DNA from: Fasciola hepatica
Taxonomy: Eukaryota > Platyhelminthes > Trematoda > Plagiorchiida > Fasciolidae
Assembly: GCA_948099385.1 (NCBI GenBank)
Contig: CANUEZ040000179.1
Span: 12,612,501 to 12,676,500, forward strand
Direction: 5' to 3'
DNA length: 64,000 nucleotides
The notes beneath the pieces are model-generated. The model was not told where the DNA came from. It did no database searches and saw only the letters and a program-made list of their open reading frames with translations. A program made the translations under genes and the position numbers. Numbering within the stretch: position 1 is the stretch's first letter; each line of letters starts with the position of its first letter. Of the stretch, positions 52,901 through 61,900 are shown piece after piece.

Positions 52901-55900
52901 AAACATAAGGATGATGGGTTTGTTTTCCTTGGTGGGAAATAAGAATCATTTGCTGAACAATCTGTAATGCACTTTGAGCGCTCAGTTCAACAAAGAACAT
53001 CCACGAATAACTGCGTACAGCTGTCTTATCCCCCTTGTTGGGAGCCATTTAAGGCCGGTGGTGGTCGAATGGTATAGAGCGTTTGATTAACACCTCGGTG
53101 GTAACAATTTCGAATCCCCTTTGCCACCTGTCACTTTGGAGATAGACCGAAATCCCAGCTGTAGTCTGGCTCGTTGTTGCATCTGACCTATAGAGACCTC
53201 ATGTGATCCATCCAGTTCAAGCTGCAGGATTTGGTTGCCGGTTATCTTTAACGGCCCTTTTGTAACTATGGGGTGAAAAAATCGGTCACAGACCAGACAG
53301 TGCAGACCTCACCATCATATGGCAGAACCATTGTCCTTCTGCCCTCGGAGCATGCTGTATATCTCGCTATGGTAACCTTAACACTGCAGGTGAGCGACTT
53401 CTGATTCACACCATTAAGGAAGACTCCGGGATGTCAAAAAAGCAAAAACGAGGACATTACTAGTTACTAGGCGACATGATACGTAGTAGGCTAATTCCAG
53501 ATTGGTGACGGTTATGGTCAACCCCAGCCAGGGTTCTCTAAGTCTGTATTGGTCACTAAATCGATAGTCATTTTGATCAACTGTTCTTCGTTAGTAATAA
53601 ATGGACTTTTAGAACGTTGCGGGCTTATTGTTAGAATAAAGCCGATGTCTGTGGAGGCGGACTGATTGGACGGCCATCAGTAATACCATGGGTAAGACAT
53701 AAGATGTTCTCTTCCGGGTGTGATGTTGTGATAGCCTCCGACAAGAACGATAATACATTTAGTAATTACCAATCACGACAGATTTGTGCCATGGAGTGAT
53801 TCAGGTTTTGTGATGCCTGGAGAGCTTGGTAACACGATTCCCATTTTCTCCTTTTCACAACAGGAATGAGTAAGTTTTCTCTTACTAGCAGTCAATCATT
53901 TCCTTCCAATTTTGATGGTGACAGTTTGATCTTCACTTTCCGTCAATCATGGTTATGACAATAAGTTCATTTTTGCATAACCATATGCTTTTGCTTACTG
54001 TATAAATTATTGACTTCAACGCAGTGAGTACTGACTGGCGCCCCAACTGGAGATCATTCCTTGAACTAATGTCCAGTGTTTAGTTTCATCTGCTCCACTC
54101 CTACTGGTGGGTGAAGTTTATCACCAATCAGAAACGCATCACCTTTATTGATCAGACGGTTGCTAGTTTTGTTCATGTCAGTTTCATCACAGTAACAAAA
54201 CTCCGGACAAAACCAGGCACACGAAAGAGGTGTCATTCTAGTTCAATAAACGCTAAAATTTTCGCAATCCGTTTTCATTCTCATCTGTTTTGTTTTTCAA
54301 ACATCGAATGATCATTCTGCTCTAAAGTGGGTAAGTTCGAGAAAAAGCCATCCTATTCTCGCTGTTTAGTCGTTTCACTAGAAAAATAACGATGAATATT
54401 CGCACTGGCTGACCAGTCTGGTTTTACGCGAAGGTCTTACTGGGTTGTTATCTGCATTAGGTTGAGAAATGAAACAGATAAGAACCAAATATGTTTGAGC
54501 TATCTGACTGAAAGACACTCCTTTATTAGACTGGCTGGTTGGTTAATTAACTGACTAGCTGATGGTCCGACTTATTATCTAATTCACTGATTACTTACTT
54601 GTATGAATAAATGATCAACCAGTCCAAAGAAATCTTGTCACGAAAATTTCCAGATGCCGAGCAGAATGCAAGACCAAATTCGAAAGCCCCGCCAACTCAT
54701 GACCATGAACCGTTCAGGAAGTACAAAACCCTGTACCACCCTTTAAACTAATATTTGGTGGTCGATCTTGGAACAACACGGTGTGAATAACTTCAACTCA
54801 TGCAAACAGTTTATCATGCTTCTCTTATTTATCTGTTTTTCTACTAATGCAGGTCCTCTCAATCCTACAAGTGGGTCCCATGTTTCACATCGTCCTCAAT
54901 TTATTGATTTATCCAACTTGTTCTTCTCGATGGAGAAAAATGCCAACTTTTTCTCTACTGAAACCGAAAAATTAAAAACATACTACTTGCTTTCGATAAA
55001 TTCCTGTAAACCTTTATGCGTCAAATAGTACGAATTGGAAGTGATCGAAGGTGAACTACTATTTCGAATAGACCGTGGAAAAGTGATCAGAAACACGAAT
55101 GACAGCACCCTCGCGTGGTTTTTTATCTCCAGCTTTATTTATTAGTAGTGACGTTTTACGAAGATTTCGCAGACAGAAAAGCTTACGCTATTCCGAATTC
55201 CGAATCTTTCAAAATAATTTTGATCATGGTAAACCTAATATAAATCAAGGTTAAAGTTTGCAGAGTATTTATTTGTTGTGACGTTCAAACTTTATTGAAT
55301 CTAGTTCGTTTCTATCCGGAAATGGGGTTGGTTGTGTAAGATGTATTACCATGATGTTGTTTGAGTGGCCTCAGTTTCCAAAACCTTTAGGTATCCGGAA
55401 AATACCCATTGTATTATATAGAGGTCTAATTTGGTGAAACAATTTTTTTCAGTGATCCATTCTGAAGCCGTTTAGAAATTACATGGGGGACATCAGACAA
55501 GATCATACAGACAGACATAGAAAACACACCTTTCATTGGGCAGGAGTTTGTCAACAGTCAAATCGTCCTTGTCATGTGATTGGTTCATTTAACTTACGCT
55601 CTCTGGGCGATAAGACGATAGATTCATTCGGCCTCGATCGATCCTAGGCCATGAAAGTTGAAGTGACTGGACCAAAAGCATTTGGGTGCAAGGGTACTGC
55701 GCTCGAATCCTACTTGCGACATTTGGATTTTCCACGAGTTGCAATCCGCTGTCTCCTTACTCGTTACCAAGTCCAACTTACTCAGATTTCATACGGTTCA
55801 CCATTTGGAGTCTCCGAATCATGGCTGATGGATCCCATGATAGTACTATAGACGTTTTGAAACTGTGGTGAACATGTCTCTTCCACTGCACACTGATGCA

Positions 55901-58900
55901 CAGACATCAAATGGGAATATCAACACGATTCACCTATGGGAATTTCTTTTGTTATCGCTTCGCCATTATTCTGGAAGAAAAACACCTTCGGTTGGCTGTT
56001 ACTATCAAAATGATCAGATCTTGGTCACTGTCTAATGTCGCATATAATCAAAATCACTTCTGAATAAGTTATTTATTCTGGTTCACGAAGACGACAAATG
56101 ATCACTAACTCGTGTGCTCATGTGTTGTTTATTTTTCTCAAGGTTTGATCTGTAAGTTTTTATGAAATAAAAATTAAATTTAATATTCGGTATTGTATAT
56201 GAAGCGGATACACTGACAAAAGCAGATTTCAAGAGTTGCTTCCTGTAAATTATTTTTTTGCAAACAGTTTGACCGCGTTTGCCAAGTTGTTCAATAGCCT
56301 GGGTTTATTATTCTCCATCCACGCAGCAGTGGAGAAATTATAATCACAAATTCCTCAAGAGTCCCAATCCAGTGACTTTCAGCCCCATTCAATGGTGGTT
56401 AACGCAGCTGCCATTGGGGCATCCAACCCTAACCTCCGTTGGAAACATTGGTTCCCGGCACATATTTTATTAGAGCAGTCAAATACTGTTTCCCAACTCA
56501 ATACTCTTTCTGTCAAACTGTTTGAGCAGCCATCGTGCTTGGATATGATGGAATAGAAGCTGCTGACTGCGAAAGTCAGCTGAAGGTGACAGTCCCCGAA
56601 CCCTGGAATTGAGGAGTTCAATCGGCGAAAGCAAACATTTTATCTTACGGGGAACCTGCTGATGCCATGCCTTGTTCACCGCTGTCCCTAAATTCAGCTT
56701 CCGGATGACCAACCTATCGTTTTCCCCCGTCGATGTGTGAATCGGCTTTCACTTTTAATATACCCAGTTCTGGGACAAGAACACTTTACTGTTATACTTG
56801 TTACCGTTCGCTTACTAAGGTTCTTTTTAGCTTTTCGAGATATTTTTAAAAAATCACGGAGTTTCAATCTGTATACTTGTAACGATTCCGTGACACAGTG
56901 ATCATCACAGTAGCTGTAAAATTATAAATTCGGGACTAGCTTAGTTACTAAAACCACAATCCTCCTCTTCTTCCCCGGTGTTTACTCTCCAGCCGTAATA
57001 AGTGAGTTTATTTCTGGACTCATTCAGCAAACTTTGATAAATGTTTATCTGTTGAAACAGTGCTTTAAAAAGCCCAACAGAATCGATCATTTATTGATAC
57101 GAAAATTAGTCGTCTACGTTGAAACTGGGCTACTACCGCGGAGAGCCTGTCAGAAGTGAACTACGCAAATGAATGTGCATAATTTGGCTTCCATTATTAT
57201 GTCTTCATATGGCACCCGAAACAGTCCGTGCCAATAAAATCGGAATATAGAATACACTGTTTTTGTATGAAATAAACCCACCGTTACTTAGACCTCTCTG
57301 AAAATTATCGGAATCGTGTGTTTTGCACCTCGTCAGTTTATGAACGAACTAAGTGCTCTTCACTCAACTGCTTTCACTTCGAAAAACAGCGCAATTCGGT
57401 AAGTCTGTCGTTCTGGTTTCACACAAAACAGTTGAAAAATAAGACTCTCCTATAAACTGAAAGTGATCCAGGTGGATATATTGTGTTATGGAAAAAATTA
57501 CTTGAATTATCTCAACAAACAAAACGGCAAATAGATAAAACCGTAGAATCACTTGTTGTGGGGCTGTGCTGATTCATCTCGAGTGTGTGAGTATGCCTCA
57601 CGCGTACCCTCAGGTGTGCCACCAATCGATACGTTTCTCGCGTCCACCTTCACAGGTTCACAAATTAGCGTAGTTCATAAATGGCCATATATGACTTGGA
57701 TTCCATGTCAGCTAGAACCAATCAGAATAATGTTCGAGCTCCACACTGCACTGTGAATGACTTGTTTTATTACAGTTAAAGATCTTATGACTTTTGTCCA
57801 ATCCATGTCATTTCAGTGGGAGTTTTACCGACCTGAAAGTGTGATGAGAGAATGTTAATAATTTCATATTATACCGCAATGACCTGGTTGAAAACTGCAT
57901 TGTCTAGTGTTGGCGACTAAACCTAACGTGAGGATAGAAAAAGGACATGTTCATAGGGAAAGCAAAGGCTGAAGTGATTCAAGGGTAGTGAGCAACGAAC
58001 AGAGATAAGGGGCTACGATCGACATGTTGTGCCAAAACATATCCCGAACTTGAATCATTTCGTCGCCGTATGGTCACAGCAACTGCACAACTTGAACCAA
58101 TGATTTTTGCATGCACAAAACAGGCACGAAAAGCGGTTGACTGTCGGCACTGAGATGGCCAGTTAGAGTGAACGAACATTTTCCTGTTAGAAGCGAGAGG
58201 GTACAGAAGGTATAATATAGGCAACAAATTTCAGCAAGGTACAATTACATCATGTAATTCGGAGTGGGATCACCACTGATATAATTTCGTAATAGAATGG
58301 TATCCTGACTGGACAGTCAGTTTATCATTCGAAGTGGAGCAGGACACAGACAACTGATTGATATAGTTATTACTGGTGGTAAGAAGTAATAAAGGTTGGC
58401 ATTATTCACTGCATCAAGTAGCGATTCTCCCATAAATGCAATGGACGAGATTGAACTTAGGGCTCATTCATTAGTTAATGAAAGTCTTATGGTTTCCTTC
58501 CACATTTTTCTGTTCTAACAAACAGCATTGATGAAGCATTTGAGTAAGTGTTATAAAGATGATAACTGCTATGCACAACATTTTGCCTAATAAACATGCA
58601 TGTTTGCATGAAAAAGCTATTGAATTTGGCCCCATAAACTTGTGGTCTATGGTTGTTTATCCGAGAAGGTTTCACTAAGTTATGCTGGGATTGGGCTGAA
58701 GGCAGTAAAAGCCCCAGCCGCTACCTCCAAGTATTCATTCTATGGTGAAATGAAAATCGAACTTGAAATATTGTAATGGTGATTATCAGATAATGCTATG
58801 TAAAGGTAAACAGTTTCAAGATAGATTGCAGGGGTATTTTAAATCGTACATCACTGAAACTTCATGCTTTCTGAGGGATTATTCGTGCATGTACACTTTC

Positions 58901-61900
58901 TCAAGGCAGACGTGATTAACAAAGTATTGTGCAAACTCTCCTTGAGTATGTCTGTGTCATCTAGTGCTGTGCTACTTACAACCTGTTGGTAGCGTCAACA
59001 GTTCTGATTCCATGTATCGAATAAACGACTGAGAAGCCAAAAGGCAATTAACCAACTAATATCCAATAAAAAGGGTAATTGCTTATGAAGTGGAAGCTGG
59101 ACTGCCGTGTAGGAGATGAGGGAGAAAATGTGTGTGAAAGAGATAGATAGAAAGAGAGATACCAGTCAGTTACGGTGATCCGTTAGAAACCGAACACATT
59201 ACTTCACTTTCTCCAACTATGAAGACTAACCAGTATTCCTTTGCTTTTTTAGTGAATGCTGTTGGTAAGTGATTTCGGACAATAATTGTGATTTCCTAAA
59301 TCGTAAAACCTTGCTGGACCGAGATCATCTGCAAGGTTTTTAAATCAACACTGCCAGTACTATGGGTCTAAAAGTCTGATCCCACCCAAAATACTTCTGA
59401 GGGACCGAGATGAAAAGTCTGTTCACTGGTTTAAAATCTTCAGACTTTTGACATGTCACTGACTGCGGCTCCGAAAAGCGCATCCAAGTACCATAGTAGG
59501 GCCTCATTTCCCTTTATGTATGTGCACCTTGTCAGGAAGTAGCGCTCATTCCACAGATTGTTTCGTGTAGTTATAGCGCAGATTTCCGTGTACTGTTTTC
59601 AGACTTCAGTAATGACTTGCGAGTTAATTTGAATCCTTCACACAGACAAGTGTCACAGAAAGTGTCACTTTTTTGGCATTCGATAGGTATCCGAATTCTC
59701 CTAAATGAAGTGCAGATAAGCTGTGAAACGTATTTACAGATTAGTCCCAAAGATGAGTGGATTTTTTTTTATTAGAAGTTCACATTTTCATACCCTGAAC
59801 TGGGGATGATCTTCACAATCAACATTAGTTCTGAAACCCATTTATTGTTTGTGGAATGGGACTAAATGAACGGTTTAAATGATTCTGTTCGCTTATCGTT
59901 ATGTCCAGCTAGGACCAGCAAACCAGGTTGACTGCTCCAATATTGTATTCTATTCCATTTGTAGGATTATGTGAGTTGCTTTCTTATTTCTAATTGTCAT
60001 TTCTGCTCAAACTGTGTATGCGTAACAGCCCGGTGTCCGCATACACCATAAAGCAACACGAGGTTGTTATTTTTGTTGTCTTGGTTGCAGCTGACTTTGT
60101 GTGGATCTGTTTTTCCCGAAAATTGTGTACAATGAAAAAAATTATCTGTCCCGTCACTGTGAAATTAAACTCGCTCGGCTCGAGTTATTTTATATTGAGG
60201 TTAGTAATGGTCAGTGAAGCGAAACTAATCAAGACATAAGAGCCGATGCTTTGCACAGAAACGTATTCTGACACGAAAGAATAACTTACCCTAGAAGTAA
60301 CCCAACGGACCTCAGCCTGCACCACCTGAATAATCTTCGAGTTACAATCAAGCCTACACTACTTTCACTTTTCACTCACTGTACAACTTATAAATCGGTC
60401 TGTTGTACAGTACGTCCAAAAACTCGGAGTTACCTCAATTCGGTCGAATTCCAATTCATACCACTGATACTACTCTCTCTCTCTCTCTCTGACGTTAAAC
60501 AATAGTGCCTATTGTAAATTTTGGGCTACTGGGAGTAGTATCAGTTGTATAAACTGAAATTCGACCGAATGTCAGGATTTTGACCAAACTGAGGTGATTC
60601 CAAATTTTTTGGACACAGTCGGGTCCTGGGCAGCCCCAACTTGTATGAGACACAATGAGATCCGTTGGAGTTTAGAGCCAGCGTTTTTTACACTGCTCCT
60701 TCTCGTTCGCGCACGCTCCCGTACACACGCGAAGATTCATAATGGGTTCGTGATCATTCATGATTTATTTTTTGTAATACCTGAGACTCTTCGGTCGTCT
60801 GAAGCATCGCACCTTAAGGGACTCGTAAACAATGATTAACCTATTGGTTTTGGTAGTAACATCTTCCATACAGCAGTCTATCCGAGATAAACCTTACCCA
60901 ATGTTCACAAGTTATTTATCTGTGGCAAACGACTACAAAGTAAAATTCCAAATTTCATGATGGATTTATCAATCTTAAGAGCTACTATAAACTGCACTCG
61001 CTAGTCATATTAAACGAATGGCATCTGACGCCTTCAGTCGGCTTATTAATGTTTGATAACATGGTTTGTGTACTCTTTTTTGGTTTTGCTTATGCGTTCT
61101 TCTTCGATCATTAAACTCACTGCACGTAATGGAAAACTTGTCAAAGCCTATGCTGATTTAGTTAACGCACTTCAATCAGTCCGATGTATATCATCTTACT
61201 GGGCACGTGCAGAAATTGTGGGCGCTGGATCGATTCGAATTACTTGCCTCCCATTTTCATGGAATTAGTCACGGTTTGCTTCTGATTCAACCGATTCTGT
61301 TATGCAATCATGTAGGTGGTCAAAGCGGTAAGTCATTCTCAAAATAGACCTTTTCCTGAAACACAAAGGTAAAGAATATGACTCAGGCAAACAAACTCCA
61401 TGAAGATTTCGCCCTGTGATTTTACGAAAAACCGCATAAATTTGGTGGGATATGAAAAATGAAAACTCACGCCCTGTGAAAGGCATGTCAGATACGATGC
61501 AAATTTCTACCTGATAGGTTGTTTGTCCGTTGCGTTGCTTTTCGCGCTCAGCTCTGTTTGTTCAAACATTTTGATTGCCAAGTCAAGATCTCAACACTTG
61601 GATGTAAGAAACGCTTGAATCAAGATGCACAAAACAAAAGATTCTTTGCCCCAGTTCTACCAGTTCATTTGCGAATTATTTTGGAGGTTCGAGAGTGCGA
61701 GAGCTGCTCAACATCTTCACTTTTCAACGCAAATCAGACATTTTTTGGTTTATTTTTAATTTGGCTGGATACGGGTTTGATGCAACCCACGTTACGTCTC
61801 CCTAGTACAATTTATGAGATAAGCGATTGTTCGAATGTGATGCCACCGCTGCTCGATACCGTTTTCGTCACACCAAGCCAGTGTTCAGTGTTTTGAAAGC

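Noticed and set aside
53351..53389. 39-nt in-frame stretch between TTCTGCCCTCGGAG and GTGAGC
   Set aside because: Lies within what looks like the SINE-like repeat body, so its splice-like borders are probably part of the repeat.
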